NCBI RefSeq assembly: GCF_009363115.1
Contig: NZ_CP045298.1
Location: 2,995,001-3,059,000 of the forward strand
Length of the DNA: 64,000 nucleotides
Direction: 5' to 3'
Source of the DNA: Paenibacillus brasilensis
Lineage (GTDB): Bacteria > Bacillota > Bacilli > Paenibacillales > Paenibacillaceae
This document shows, piece after piece, positions 53,893 through 64,000 of the stretch; position 1 is the first letter of the stretch, and every line of letters starts with the position of its first letter. The position numbers were made by a program, and so were the translations under genes. The notes below the pieces were generated by a model that ran no database searches, was not told the origin of the DNA, and saw only the letters and a program-made list of their open reading frames with translations.

Positions 53893-54147
53893 GTGGTGTG
53901 GAATATTGTCATTCCGATTATTACCCTGATTGTTGGTTTGGTTGGGGGATTTTTCATCGGTGCTTATTATCTTCGCAAGCAGCTTGAGAAGATGCAGAAC
54001 GACCCTGAAACGCTGCAAAAAATGGCCAAGCAGATGGGATACAACCTGAATGGAAAACAAATGCAGAGGGCTCAGCAGATGATGAAGAACCAGCAGTTCT
54101 CCAAAAATCAGCCTGGTGCGCGTAAAAATCAGGGCCGTCGGAAATAA
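53893..54147 (+). CDS. yneF: YneF-family small membrane protein
   Basis: 84 residues. One N-terminal membrane helix (IVIPIITLIVGLVGGFFIGAYYL) is followed by the UPF0154 signature RKQLEKMQNDPETLQKMAKQMG and a basic Gln/Asn-rich tail. Function unknown although widely conserved in Bacillales. The GTG start at 53893 (or 53896) lies 9 bases after GAGGTGA. Confidence 0.88.
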   Translation: MVWNIVIPIITLIVGLVGGFFIGAYYLRKQLEKMQNDPETLQKMAKQMGYNLNGKQMQRAQQMMKNQQFSKNQPGARKNQGRRK

Positions 54148-54201
54148 TGAGCAACGTGAGCACGGATGTCGCATGAGGTTGCTGCATAGAGGAGGATTAC
54201 T

Positions 54202-54795
54202 GTGGCTGGCGTAAAAGATTATATTAACCGCAAAGCTGCGGATAACCGGGATAAAATCGAGTATCATGTGGAGCAGATTTTACAACTGATCGGTGAGGAC
54301 CCCAAGCGTGAAGGGCTGCTGGAAACACCGGCACGCGTAGCGCGCATGTATGAGGAAATATTTGCGGGTTATGAGGTTGATCCCCGGGATGCGCTGGGTG
54401 TGACATTCGACGAGAATCACGAGGAGCTTGTGATTGTGAAGGACATCGTCTATTACAGCCAGTGTGAGCATCATATGGCTCCTTTCTTCGGAAAAGTGCA
54501 TATCGGCTATGTACCCAGTGGCAAAATTGTAGGATTGAGCAAGCTTGCCCGTCTGGTAGAGGCTGTGACCCGCCGCTTGCAGGTTCAGGAGCGGATTACA
54601 TCACAGATCGCGGATATTCTGGATGAAACGGTTTCTCCTCACGGGGTAATGGTGGTTGTAGAAGGCGAACATCTGTGTATGTGTGCAAGAGGTGTCAAAA
54701 AGCCGGGCAGTAAAACGGTAACGTCTGCGGTACGCGGCTCATTCCGTAATGATGCAGCACAGCGCGCAGAATTCCTGTCCCTGATCAAGGAGTGA
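54202..54795 (+). CDS. folE: GTP cyclohydrolase I
   Basis: 197 residues. [23 protein letters not shown], Zn and catalytic residues in [48 protein letters not shown] and ALEC-like [17 protein letters not shown]. It converts GTP to dihydroneopterin triphosphate, the first step of folate synthesis. GAGGAG precedes the start, GTG 54202. Followed by a terminator. Confidence 0.95.
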   Translation: MAGVKDYINRKAADNRDKIEYHVEQILQLIGEDPKREGLLETPARVARMYEEIFAGYEVDPRDALGVTFDENHEELVIVKDIVYYSQCEHHMAPFFGKVHIGYVPSGKIVGLSKLARLVEAVTRRLQVQERITSQIADILDETVSPHGVMVVVEGEHLCMCARGVKKPGSKTVTSAVRGSFRNDAAQRAEFLSLIKE

Positions 54796-54824
54796 TCGAA
54801 CAGGGCGCGACGATCAGGCGATAC

Positions 54825-54866
54825 AAAAAGGGTGGTTTACGCATAGGCGTAGCCACCCTTTTTTGC
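54825..54866 (+). terminator. Terminator after folE
   Basis: AAAAAGGGTGG (54825-54835) / CCACCCTTTTTT (54853-54864) with an inner TACGC/GCGTA stem. Confidence 0.88.
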
Positions 54867-54942
54867 TAACATGGGATTAGGTGAACGCCAAATATTACGA
54901 TTAGCCTTTGGATAACAGTTTTTTTAAGATAGGGGATAACGT

Positions 54943-55788
54943 ATGGAGAACGTACATAGCTCAACAGAAAAAACAACCGTTTTGCCTGATTTGCAATGGC
55001 TTGAAGCGCCGCTTGCGCTTACCCAGATGGATGTTTTGTCTCCGCTGGCCTGGGAGGAGCTGGCCTGTCGGCAAGTTGGAAAAGGGGCTGCGCCTATTTT
55101 GCATCTGTGGCGGCATCCGTCTGCGCTGGTCATCGGTCACCGCGACCGCAGGCTTCCATACGCGCCGCAGGCGATGGAGCATGTGCGCAGCACGGGAATC
55201 TCGGTGTGCGTGCGCCCCTCGGGCGGAGCAGCCGTCATGCTGGACAGGGGGGTACTGAACCTGTCCCTGATCCTGCCGAATCCGCAGCACGCGATCAGCC
55301 TGCATGAGGATTTCCGGCTCATGGCGGGGCTGATTGCCGATGCGCTGGCCCCGTGGTCTGCCGAGGCGCAGACCGGGGAAATCACCGGGTCCTTCTGTCC
55401 CGGTGATTACGATGTCAGCGTTCGTGGCCGCAAGTTTTGCGGCATTGCGCAGCGGCGTCAAGCCAAGGCGTATATCATCACGGCTTTCGTGATGATTGAG
55501 GGCAGTGGTGCGGAGCGTGCACAGGCGGTGCAGCAGTTTTATACGGCGGCAGCCGGAGATACGAAGGCGGGCGTGCCGCAGCCGGATTATCCGCGGGTAA
55601 ATCCGGCAACGATGGGCAGCCTGGCAGAGCTGGCTGGAGTGCCATCTGTTGAGGCCTATACAGCATCTCTGCGCCGGGTGATCGAAAGCCGGACTACGAT
55701 TTTACCTGTCGATGGCTCGTTGGTACAACCGCAAGGATTGTCAGAACAGATAGCTGCACTTAGAGAACGATACGATTCACAAGTGTAA
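54943..55788 (+). CDS. lipL: Octanoyl-[GcvH]:protein N-octanoyltransferase (LipL)
   Basis: 281 residues of the biotin/lipoate ligase fold. VIGHRDRRLPYA, SVCVRPSGGAAVMLDRGVLNLSLIL, and the family nucleophile Cys in GSFCPGDYDVSVRGRKFCGIAQRR. In Bacillus, LipL moves octanoate from GcvH to E2 subunits, in place of the LipB route. A distant LplA-type lipoate ligase is an alternative, but the CPGDYD motif and lack of a C-terminal ATP-binding extension favour LipL. The ATG at 54943 follows AAGATAGGGG. Confidence 0.88.
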   Translation: MENVHSSTEKTTVLPDLQWLEAPLALTQMDVLSPLAWEELACRQVGKGAAPILHLWRHPSALVIGHRDRRLPYAPQAMEHVRSTGISVCVRPSGGAAVMLDRGVLNLSLILPNPQHAISLHEDFRLMAGLIADALAPWSAEAQTGEITGSFCPGDYDVSVRGRKFCGIAQRRQAKAYIITAFVMIEGSGAERAQAVQQFYTAAAGDTKAGVPQPDYPRVNPATMGSLAELAGVPSVEAYTASLRRVIESRTTILPVDGSLVQPQGLSEQIAALRERYDSQV

Positions 55789-55814
55789 GGTAGAGCATGG
55801 ATTTAGCACACTAG

Positions 55815-55843
55815 CTCACTAACTCACTAACTCACTAACTCAC
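55815..55843. repeat. Tandem 8-bp repeat
   Basis: CTCACTAA is repeated three times from 55815 to 55838 with a partial fourth copy, in the convergent gap between lipL and the long SOD gene. A likely slippage microsatellite. Confidence 0.8.
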
Positions 55844-55855
55844 ATGGCAATTAGC

Positions 55856-57220
55856 TTAGAAGGGCTGCCATTTCAGCTTGGAGGCTTGAGCATAGCGTTC
55901 TTCCACCTCAGGCCAGTTGACGACATGCCACCAATCCTCGATGTATTTGTTGCGTTCAGCTTGATGCTTCAAGTAATAGGCGTGTTCCCACACATCAAGT
56001 GCCAGCAGCGGAATGGACTCCCACTGAGTCAGATTCTGGTGCTTTTCGGCCTGCAAAATTTCAAGCCGTCCTGCACGTGGACTCCACACCAGGATCGCCC
56101 AGCCGCCGCCCTCAACCTTCTCGGCCGCCGAGCTGAAATGCTTTTTGAATGCCTCATAGCTGCCGAAATCCTTTTTGATCTGCTCAGCCAGCGGCCCGCT
56201 TGGTGTTCCGCCGCCTTGAGGACTCATAATCGTCCAAAAAAGAGTATGCAAATAATGGCCTGCACCATTAAACGCCAGCTCCCGCTCCCAGTGCTTTACG
56301 AGGTCAAAATTACCTGTTTTGCGGGCCTCTTCCAGCTTTTTCTCTGCTTTATTCAAATCATTCACATAGCTCAAATGATGCTTGTCATGGTGAATACGCA
56401 TCGTTTTTTCATCAATGTAAGGTTCAAGCGCATTGTAGGGATAAGGGAGCGGTGGCAACCGATGTCCCCCAATAGGAACCGGGCGGCCGGGGGAAGCTTT
56501 TTCCGTTGCCGAAGGCTCCGCCTGACCGGACTGGACGCCTTTAGCCGCCCATGTGCCTTCTCCCCTTATGCCCGCCTGTCGTTCTCGAAACGCATCCTCA
56601 GGGTAGTGCTCACCCTCGGCTGACGCATGATACAACCCAGCGGCCCTGGCGATGGAGCCAGGCTCTTGAAAGGGTGTAGTGGAGATCAGGAAATATTGGC
56701 TTTCATGGGCCGCATGCAGCACAATTCCGGCGGATCTGGGCTGCTGCCGTAACGCAAGACTGTGCTCGCTCAGCAGGCCGAGCTGGCGCACATACTCCTG
56801 TGACTGGCGATTTGCAGTCTGCAGCAATCCGTCCAGCCGACGATGCAGATCTTGTGAGGCAGTCTCTGGCGATGGCACCTCTCCAGATGATGAGGCATCA
56901 TCCCATTCCCTTGACTGTCCTGATGGTTTAGCCAGTTCGTGTGTGTGCGCTTGTGGAGCAGCCGATTTTTGATCCCATGAGTGCTTCCACGACTGACCTG
57001 CGTGAGCGTGGACGCTTCGCTGCTCTTCAAGCAGCTCAACAGCAGCGCGTTCAGTCTGTTCAAATACAGTTCGCCAATCATCGAGCAGCTGCACATATGC
57101 AGGCTCAAGCCCCTCAGTAGCGGACTTAATCACTTCCACATGCCAGCTTTCCTGCTGCTTCCAATGCCGGATTTCCTCCAGCACGCGTAAGGGCAGAAAA
57201 GCCCCATAAGTACTCAGCAT
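55856..57220 (-). CDS. Fe/Mn superoxide dismutase with long N-terminal extension
   Basis: 454 residues. The SOD domain is about 252-452 and complete: His277 of MRIHHDKHHLSYV, His in AGHYLHTLFWTI, Asp and His in [17 protein letters not shown]. The first 240 residues are not SOD: a helical segment (FLPLRVLEEIRHWKQQESWHVEVI, about 10-70, with His/Trp), a Ser/Pro/His-rich linker, more helix and another Pro-rich linker. Bacillus SodF also has an N-terminal extension but shorter (about 281 residues in all). The extension may localise the enzyme to spore coat or envelope; that is speculation. Confidence 0.85.
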   Translation of the reverse strand: MLSTYGAFLPLRVLEEIRHWKQQESWHVEVIKSATEGLEPAYVQLLDDWRTVFEQTERAAVELLEEQRSVHAHAGQSWKHSWDQKSAAPQAHTHELAKPSGQSREWDDASSSGEVPSPETASQDLHRRLDGLLQTANRQSQEYVRQLGLLSEHSLALRQQPRSAGIVLHAAHESQYFLISTTPFQEPGSIARAAGLYHASAEGEHYPEDAFRERQAGIRGEGTWAAKGVQSGQAEPSATEKASPGRPVPIGGHRLPPLPYPYNALEPYIDEKTMRIHHDKHHLSYVNDLNKAEKKLEEARKTGNFDLVKHWERELAFNGAGHYLHTLFWTIMSPQGGGTPSGPLAEQIKKDFGSYEAFKKHFSSAAEKVEGGGWAILVWSPRAGRLEILQAEKHQNLTQWESIPLLALDVWEHAYYLKHQAERNKYIEDWWHVVNWPEVEERYAQASKLKWQPF

Positions 57221-57450
57221 TGTTTTTACCTCCCGTATCCCACTATGGCTTTCCGGTTTGAAGAAAGAATCTGCCCCGGATGCATACGTACCCAGTATAT
57301 TCGACCTCTCGTAGGGAATATGTCTATAAACTCTTTCCGCCAGATATCACATGCCATGCAGAATCATGAATGCCGATTGGGATGCAGAAAAAGAAGCCCG
57401 ACCACGGCACGAGTGAAGTGTCCATCATCAGGCTTCTCTATATCAATTCC

Positions 57451-58488
57451 TTACTTCGCAGTCGTTGGCTTATTCGCATTAGCGATGGTCTTCTTGTCCT
57501 CCAGTTCCTGCACATTGCTTAAAAACGTCGATACCCGCCGCAAATATTCACGTGGATGCTCTCTGAAAATAAGCTCATGCAGCCCGTTTTTGACAATCCA
57601 CACACTGGAAAGCGGATTGGTCTGATTGGCAGCGAGCTTTTCCGCAATGGGATAAGGAGCTTTTTCGTCCTGCGTACCATGCACAAACATAATCGGGAAC
57701 GGATAGTTTTCCTTTTTAACCTCTTGATATGGAATTTGATGCAAGCTGGTGCCGTTCAAAACTGGAAACAGCAGCTCCAGAATTTCCAAAGACGGATGGC
57801 GTGGCAGATTAATTTGATTATGAATGTTATGGTACAGCGTATCGGGCTCCAGCAGGAAGGTGCTGTCCAAAATCATCGCGTCCACATCCTTGGTTTGCAA
57901 GCCCGCCTGCAGGGCGGTTCCTGCCCCCATCGAGAAGCCCCATACGATAATCTCCGACGAGCCGCGTTGCTTCGCAAGCTGGATCGCCCCCAGAAGCTGT
58001 TGGGATTCCGCTTTGCCTCCGGTCGCGACTGCTTTGCTGTTTTGAGAGGCGAAACCGTAATCGAACATAACCACATTAAAGTTTAAACGGTGAGCATAAT
58101 GTGCCAGGTCATACATGGGAATCCAGCTTTCTTCGCGATTGGCCCCATACCCATGGCTGAAAATAATGGTTTTCCGCGATTGATTCGCCGGGATATACCA
58201 GCCTTGCACCATGCGGCTGCCGTCCTTGGCAGGGAAGCTGACCTCCTCATAGGGCATTCCCTTCGCCTGCATCGGATTAGAGTACAGCGGTGCCACGGTT
58301 GGATTCGTCAGTACCCATGCGATGTAGGCATGTAGGGCAATAAAACAAAACAGCAGAAAAAATACGACCGATAGCAGCAGCGCAATCACAATGTGCTTGA
58401 ACCGCAGCAGACGGGGATTAATCCGTGGAATGGACGGCTCCTGAACAGCGGTTTGTAGCTGAGAGCTGCGCTGGGATGTCGAAATCAT
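57451..58488 (-). CDS. Membrane-anchored alpha/beta-hydrolase
   Basis: 345 residues. One membrane helix near the N-terminus (HIVIALLLSVVFFLLFCFIALHAYIAWVL, about 30-58) precedes an alpha/beta hydrolase with IIFSHGYGANREESW, nucleophile Ser in VWGFSMGAGTALQAG, Asp in HGTQDEKAP and His in KNGLHELIFRE. It resembles YqkD-type hydrolases of Bacillus. The catalytic domain probably faces outwards. Substrate unknown. AAGGAGG is present just upstream of the start. Confidence 0.85.
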   Translation of the reverse strand: MISTSQRSSQLQTAVQEPSIPRINPRLLRFKHIVIALLLSVVFFLLFCFIALHAYIAWVLTNPTVAPLYSNPMQAKGMPYEEVSFPAKDGSRMVQGWYIPANQSRKTIIFSHGYGANREESWIPMYDLAHYAHRLNFNVVMFDYGFASQNSKAVATGGKAESQQLLGAIQLAKQRGSSEIIVWGFSMGAGTALQAGLQTKDVDAMILDSTFLLEPDTLYHNIHNQINLPRHPSLEILELLFPVLNGTSLHQIPYQEVKKENYPFPIMFVHGTQDEKAPYPIAEKLAANQTNPLSSVWIVKNGLHELIFREHPREYLRRVSTFLSNVQELEDKKTIANANKPTTAK

Positions 58489-58698
58489 GTAAGAGCCTCC
58501 TTATATAAAATTGAACTTCATGCTATGGAATTTAGGTACAAATTCACTTGAAAATGATAGTGTATGTCCATATTGATACCTATTATCGTATGATGGGGAT
58601 TATCCAAAGTCAACGTCTGAGCCTGAAAAGTAAAAATGACGCAAAGAATTGTCGATGTTTGTTCTTCTTTTGTAATATAGCTGTCACAAAAACATTGG

Positions 58699-58757
58699 TT
58701 TACAGTAGCCGCGGGTATTCTATATAATTTATGTAACCATGTTTCAAGGTGTGAAAC
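58699..58757 (+). promoter_or_regulatory. Promoter and palindrome of the iclR-type gene
   Basis: TTTACA (58699-58704), 18-base spacer, TATAAT (58723-58728). GTTTCA-AGGTG-TGAAAC (58741-58757) is a palindrome just after the start point, a likely autoregulatory operator. Confidence 0.55.
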
Positions 58758-58786
58758 GAAAATGGATGCAAGGGGAGCGGTTCACG

Positions 58787-59530
58787 ATGGAAGACCGTAA
58801 ATTAACCGTTCGCGCTGTGGAGCGTGCGCTTGATATATTGCTGTGTTTTACCGCAGATTCGGATCTTGGCCTGACGGAGATTGCCTCCAAAATTGGGCTA
58901 CATAAAAGCACGGTTCATCGGCTGCTGACTACGTTGGAGGATCGTGGCTTTGTCGTTCGGAATGCCGCAACCGAAAAATACCGGCTCGGCTTCCGCATAT
59001 GGGAGCTGTCCACCCATCTGTCACAAAGTGATGAGCCGGCAGTGCTGCTGCAGCCTGCGATGGAAGGACTGCGTGACCGTCTGGGTGAGACGGTCAGCTT
59101 GTACTTGCGGGACGGCAGTATGCGTATTCGCATTCAAGCCGTTCAGAGCAACCAGGCGATCCGCCGCGTTGCGCCTGTGGGTGCGCGTATGCCGCTGGCT
59201 GTAGGGGCTTCCAGCAAGGTGCTGGCAGCCTTTATGCCACCGCAGGAGCTGGAAGCTCTACTCAGGGGGGATGAATGGCCGTCCTCCGTAGACCCGGAGG
59301 TCTATAAAGCTCAGCTGCAGGACATTCGTGAGAAGGGCTATGCAACCAGCTATGAAGAACGGGAGCCAGGCGCTGCCGCTGTAGCTGCGCCTGTGGTGAA
59401 CCGGAAGGGACAGGTCGCTGCGGCTTTGTCTGTATCTGGTCCGGTCAGCCGACTTGCACCTGAGACGTTGCATGATTTTGCCCCAATTTTGATCGAAGCT
59501 GCGAAGGAAATGGGGCTTATGCTTCCGTAA
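58787..59530 (+). CDS. IclR-family transcriptional regulator
   Basis: 247 residues from ATG 58787 (AGGGGAG upstream). N-terminal winged helix TVRAVERALDILLCFTADSDLGLTEIASKIGLHKSTVHRLLTTLEDRGFV, then the IclR effector domain (AVQSNQAIRRVAPVGARMPLAVGASSKVLAAFMP, and SYEEREPGAAAVAAPVV near the end). IclR proteins sense small organic acids and control catabolic operons. No such operon is beside it; thiC follows under its own riboswitch. A palindrome at its promoter suggests autoregulation. Confidence 0.88.
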   Translation: MEDRKLTVRAVERALDILLCFTADSDLGLTEIASKIGLHKSTVHRLLTTLEDRGFVVRNAATEKYRLGFRIWELSTHLSQSDEPAVLLQPAMEGLRDRLGETVSLYLRDGSMRIRIQAVQSNQAIRRVAPVGARMPLAVGASSKVLAAFMPPQELEALLRGDEWPSSVDPEVYKAQLQDIREKGYATSYEEREPGAAAVAAPVVNRKGQVAAALSVSGPVSRLAPETLHDFAPILIEAAKEMGLMLP

Positions 59531-59630
59531 CAGGACCAGAGTGGGGTTGCCAAAGCAGTAAATTTAAAGTAATCTGATGAGGATGGCGGGAGGTCTGTTA
59601 TCGCCGCCTCATGCAAATCGAAGAATCACA

Positions 59631-59728
59631 TTTACTGGGGGAGCCTGTAATGCCGGGCTGAGATGGAATCGTACAGGATTCCGGACCCTTTGCACCTGAT
59701 CTGGATCATACCAGCGTAGGGAAGTAAT
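59631..59728 (+). ncRNA. TPP riboswitch (THI element)
   Basis: All conserved parts are in order: P1 strand TTACT, GGGGGAGC, the pyrimidine-sensing GGGCTGAGAT (59655-59664), ACCCTTTGCACCTGATCTGGATCATACCAGC (pyrophosphate-sensing arm, given in part) and GTAGGGAAGTAA closing P1. It binds thiamine pyrophosphate and controls thiC; the terminator at 59825 is its output. Confidence 0.95.
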
Positions 59729-59738
59729 CGGCCATTGA

Positions 59739-61745
<2,007 letters not shown>

Positions 61746-61840
61746 GTTGGAAGTGAGTCAACCTATTGGGAAGCCGGATTACTCACGCTGGCAAGCTAAG
61801 TGAGGATCGTCGCTTATGCGTCCGAATGTAAATACTCCAA

Positions 61841-61888
61841 AAAAGCCGTGTTTCTCTACAGACGATGTAGGGAAACACGGCTTTTGAG
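61841..61888 (+). terminator. Terminator after thiC
   Basis: AAAAGCCGTGTTTC (61841-61854) pairs with GAAACACGGCTTTT (61872-61885). Confidence 0.85.
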
Positions 61889-61929
61889 CTTATGTCAAAG
61901 CAAGATGGAGTAACCGAAAAAAGGCTGCT

Positions 61930-62082
61930 TTATTTTTTACCCATTTTCTCATTTAAAATATCCTGAAAGCTGAGCTTCTTCTCCGAGCTATCTTCTTTCT
62001 TCTGCATGCTCACCGCGTTGGCACGTTGGTATTGGTGGTGAAAGGGCATCAGGGTGTGTACAGTTAAGTTCATTGTATTCAT
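61930..62082 (-). CDS. Small protein of unknown function
   Basis: 50 residues, MNTMNLTVHTLMPFHHQYQR at the start and LSFQDILNEKMGKK at the end, with a charged Lys/Glu/Ser middle. TTGGAGGAAC lies 9 bases before the ATG, which makes translation likely. It is soluble, with no motif recognised. The C-terminal amphipathic helix could be a binding segment. It converges on the thiC terminator. Confidence 0.55.
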   Translation of the reverse strand: MNTMNLTVHTLMPFHHQYQRANAVSMQKKEDSSEKKLSFQDILNEKMGKK

Positions 62083-62620
62083 GTGGTTTGTTCCTCCAAT
62101 TCCATTTTGTCAAATTCAGATTGAGTTGCTTAGGACGTCTGTATAGGACTATTTGTATGTACTTGATGTCGTAATGCCATGTAGGTTGCTTGGTAAGATT
62201 GCAATCATTATACCCGCATTTTTTCAAAGTAAAACGCTTTTGACATAAAACAGGAAGATGGTCGTATGCGTCCAAAATGTGTATTAGGAGGATAGTCATT
62301 TTGAGGGAGGATATGCCTAGGTCCAAAATAAGGGCTAGAGGCCCGCTTTCTTAGTTTAGTAGTCGGGATTGTGTTTTTTTGTCGAAATGGCTTGGTTTCG
62401 TCACTATTTTGTACTTTGGAGCGAGTGCAATCGAATTTTGTGAAGCCTTGTAGCTGGGATTAAGGCAGTCTGGTGGCGAATTAAAGTGTCAAAGTTATAT
62501 TGACTTTAGGTTTGTAAGTAGATACCATGAACTGGTTGTAAGCGTATTTTGACAGCTAGAGTCAGCAAATTCCTTTGGCTATTCATCCGTTGAAATGTTT
62601 GGGAAAGGACCATGACATAT
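62083..62620. other. Intergenic stretch, no gene recognised
   Basis: About 540 bases between the small protein and the YitT-family gene. Both strands lack a convincing frame with a ribosome-binding site. No repeat or RNA element was recognised. Confidence 0.4.
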
Positions 62621-63457
62621 ATGAAAAAAAGAATTGCAGACATAGCATTTATCATTCTGGGCGCGTTTTTTTTCGCGCTGGCAGTTAATCTGTTTGTGAT
62701 CCCGAATGAGTTTGGCGAAGGGGGCGTAACAGGGGTTACGATTATTTTATACTACCTGTTTCAGTGGTCTCCCTCGATCGTCAATCTGGTGATTAATGGT
62801 CTGTTGTTGGTTATTGGATATAAATTTCTGGATGCGAGAACAACGTTATACACCGTCATTGCAGTTGCATTTAACTCATTATTTTTGCATTTAACAGCTG
62901 ACTGGCGGATTGACTCGCATGAGCCGACGATTAATGCCGTGTTTGCCGGGGTTTTGGTCGGAATCGGAATTGGCTTAATCGTGCGGGTAGGGGGCACAAC
63001 GGCAGGAACGGTCATTTTGGCGCGGATTGCCAATAAATATTTGGATTGGAATATCAGCTATGCCCTGCTGTTTTTTGATTTGATCGTAGCGTTCTCTTCC
63101 TATTTTATTATTGGTCCGGAAAAATTGATGCTGACCATCGTTATCCTGTACGTGGGTACCAAGGTTATGGATTTCATGATTGAGGGGTTAAACTCTAAGA
63201 AAGCGGTCATGATTATTTCCGAGCATCAAGACAAAATTGCAGAGATGGTCATTACGCAAATGGATCGTGGAGTTACCGTTCTGTCAGGCCACGGATATTA
63301 CACCAAAAACCCGAAGGAAGTTCTGTATATCGTCATTAGTAAGCAAGAAGTGTCGGCGCTTAAAAAGATTGTAAAAGCTATCGACACAGCAGCCTTTATC
63401 ACGATTCATGATGTGCGGGATGTATTCGGAGAAGGCTTTTTGGACATTTCGAAGTAA
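62621..63457 (+). CDS. YitT-family membrane protein
   Basis: 278 residues from ATG 62621 (ATG 62612 is only 2 bases after AAAGGA). Five or six N-terminal helices of the DUF161 kind (FIILGAFFFALAVNLFVIPNEFGEGGVTGVTIILYYLF) and a C-terminal soluble DUF2179 domain (KKAVMIISEHQDKIAEMVITQMDRGVTVLSGHGYYTKNPKEVLYIVISKQEVSALKKIVKAIDTAAFITIHDVRDVFGEGF). Widespread in Firmicutes; function unknown. Monocistronic, followed by a terminator. Confidence 0.85.
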   Translation: MKKRIADIAFIILGAFFFALAVNLFVIPNEFGEGGVTGVTIILYYLFQWSPSIVNLVINGLLLVIGYKFLDARTTLYTVIAVAFNSLFLHLTADWRIDSHEPTINAVFAGVLVGIGIGLIVRVGGTTAGTVILARIANKYLDWNISYALLFFDLIVAFSSYFIIGPEKLMLTIVILYVGTKVMDFMIEGLNSKKAVMIISEHQDKIAEMVITQMDRGVTVLSGHGYYTKNPKEVLYIVISKQEVSALKKIVKAIDTAAFITIHDVRDVFGEGFLDISK

Positions 63458-63498
63458 CTGGCAATGTGAAGGTAAGGTTATAGGAGAATAGGGTAGGA

Positions 63499-63527
63499 AG
63501 TCGGTCCTGAGGGATCGGCTTTTTTGT
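63499..63527 (+). terminator. Terminator after the yitT-type gene
   Basis: AGTCGGTCC (63499-63507) pairs with GGATCGGCT (63512-63520) using wobble pairs, followed by TTTTTT. Confidence 0.75.
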
Positions 63528-64000
63528 TTTTGTGATGTTTATTTTAATAATCGAAATAGAGTATATGGATAATAACTCCTTTTCGAAACAGAAGAAAAGC
63601 TATTTTTTGTAAAAAATTATATTTAATGTGACTTTGATCTCTTATTTTTTGAAAAACATGTATTATGATCAGACAATAATATATATTTTATTCAAATATA
63701 TTCATTTTAATTCTTTTATTTTACATTTCCGTTGAGATAGTTGTCTTAATTTATCGGAATTTTAAATATGACTATGAATTTGCTGCGAAAGTAGACGAGG
63801 TACTAATAAACAAGTTTAATGATGAGCTGAATGGACTATGTCCAAGATTGACACAAAAGCTATCTCTTGATCCGATTCTGTAACAAGCTGATATTTAGAT
63901 TTATTACAGTTTAATGTGTTGGCTAAGAAGTATCTGGGGGCGTGGATAAAAGATTTTATTCTTAGTGATTTTGTGGCTTCACTTCCATCCCCTTGGTTAC
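63528..64000. other. AT-rich window end, possible gene remnant
   Basis: About 63680-63883 on the plus strand reads as a hydrophobic helix followed by KYDYEFAAKVDEVLINKFND and a TAA, with no ATG, GTG or TTG start. It may be a relic of a small membrane protein. Nothing else was seen before the window ends. Confidence 0.25.

Noticed and set aside
55815..55843. CRISPR array
   Set aside because: The 8-base units are directly adjacent without spacers; it is a simple tandem repeat.
55856..56623. 259-codon plus-strand frame
   Set aside because: Antisense to the SOD domain of the minus-strand gene, which carries all metal ligands.

Overview
The window looks like chromosomal DNA of a Paenibacillus, most likely of the P. 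polymyxa group. The evidence is Bacillales gene content with purine-rich Shine-Dalgarno sites and frequent TTG/GTG starts, YjcZ-type sporulation mini-proteins, a sacB-levB levan pair, a LipL-type octanoyl transferase, bacilliredoxin, YneF, and the remains of an AloR/AloP-type peptide quorum-sensing locus, a type described from P. polymyxa. No rRNA, tRNA or CRISPR was seen.

Region 1 (1-15 kb) is accessory and badly decayed. It has a trypsin-fold protease, a LamG fragment, a divergent HAD/Crp pair with internal deletions in both genes, a pentapeptide protein, a GMC oxidoreductase fragment, a MocR regulator facing a PNPOx-like flavoprotein, a TetR gene, two YjcZ mini-genes, a yfmP-type MerR with a palindromic promoter, a deletion scar joining an MFS start to a universal-stress-protein end, an aldehyde dehydrogenase with a damaged 5' end, an unusual AbrB-zinc-HTH protein, another MerR, a Gln-rich protein, free-methionine-sulfoxide reductase and a broken secreted-protein gene.

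Region 2 (14.6-20 kb) holds an acetyltransferase overlapping an ECF transporter set (ykoC-, ykoE- and ykoD-like) and a DHA2 drug exporter, both ending in strong terminators.

Region 3 (20-29.9 kb) is visibly AT-richer and looks acquired. Its left edge has a wrecked aloR with an intact aloP and an IS30 transposase tail. Its right edge abuts an ABC exporter that has lost its first third. Inside is one long minus-strand operon: two alpha/beta esterases, a PfkB sugar kinase, sucrose phosphorylase, an MFS importer, a Nif3-like protein and a third esterase. It is preceded by a promoter with two LacI-type operators and a LacI gene that carries two in-frame stops. I propose that it breaks down acylated sucrose or related sugar esters: import, deacylation, phosphorolysis, fructose phosphorylation.

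Region 4 (31-35 kb) is sacB (levansucrase) followed by levB (endolevanase), then a MarR gene.

Region 5 (35-64 kb) is mostly conserved housekeeping: amino-acid permease, LysE-type exporter (apparent ATT start), RNase J, HI0933 flavoprotein, a KinB-like histidine kinase, bacilliredoxin, nadE, acpS-mutY, a frameshifted dinB, sodA, signal peptidase I, RNase HI, a fused QueG-O6-methylguanine methyltransferase, yneF, folE, lipL, a long SOD with an N-terminal extension, an IclR regulator, a TPP-riboswitch-controlled thiC, and a YitT-family membrane protein.

About a dozen genes in 64 kb are fragments or frameshifted. Some breaks lie in homopolymers, so sequencing error should be excluded before they are read as biology.
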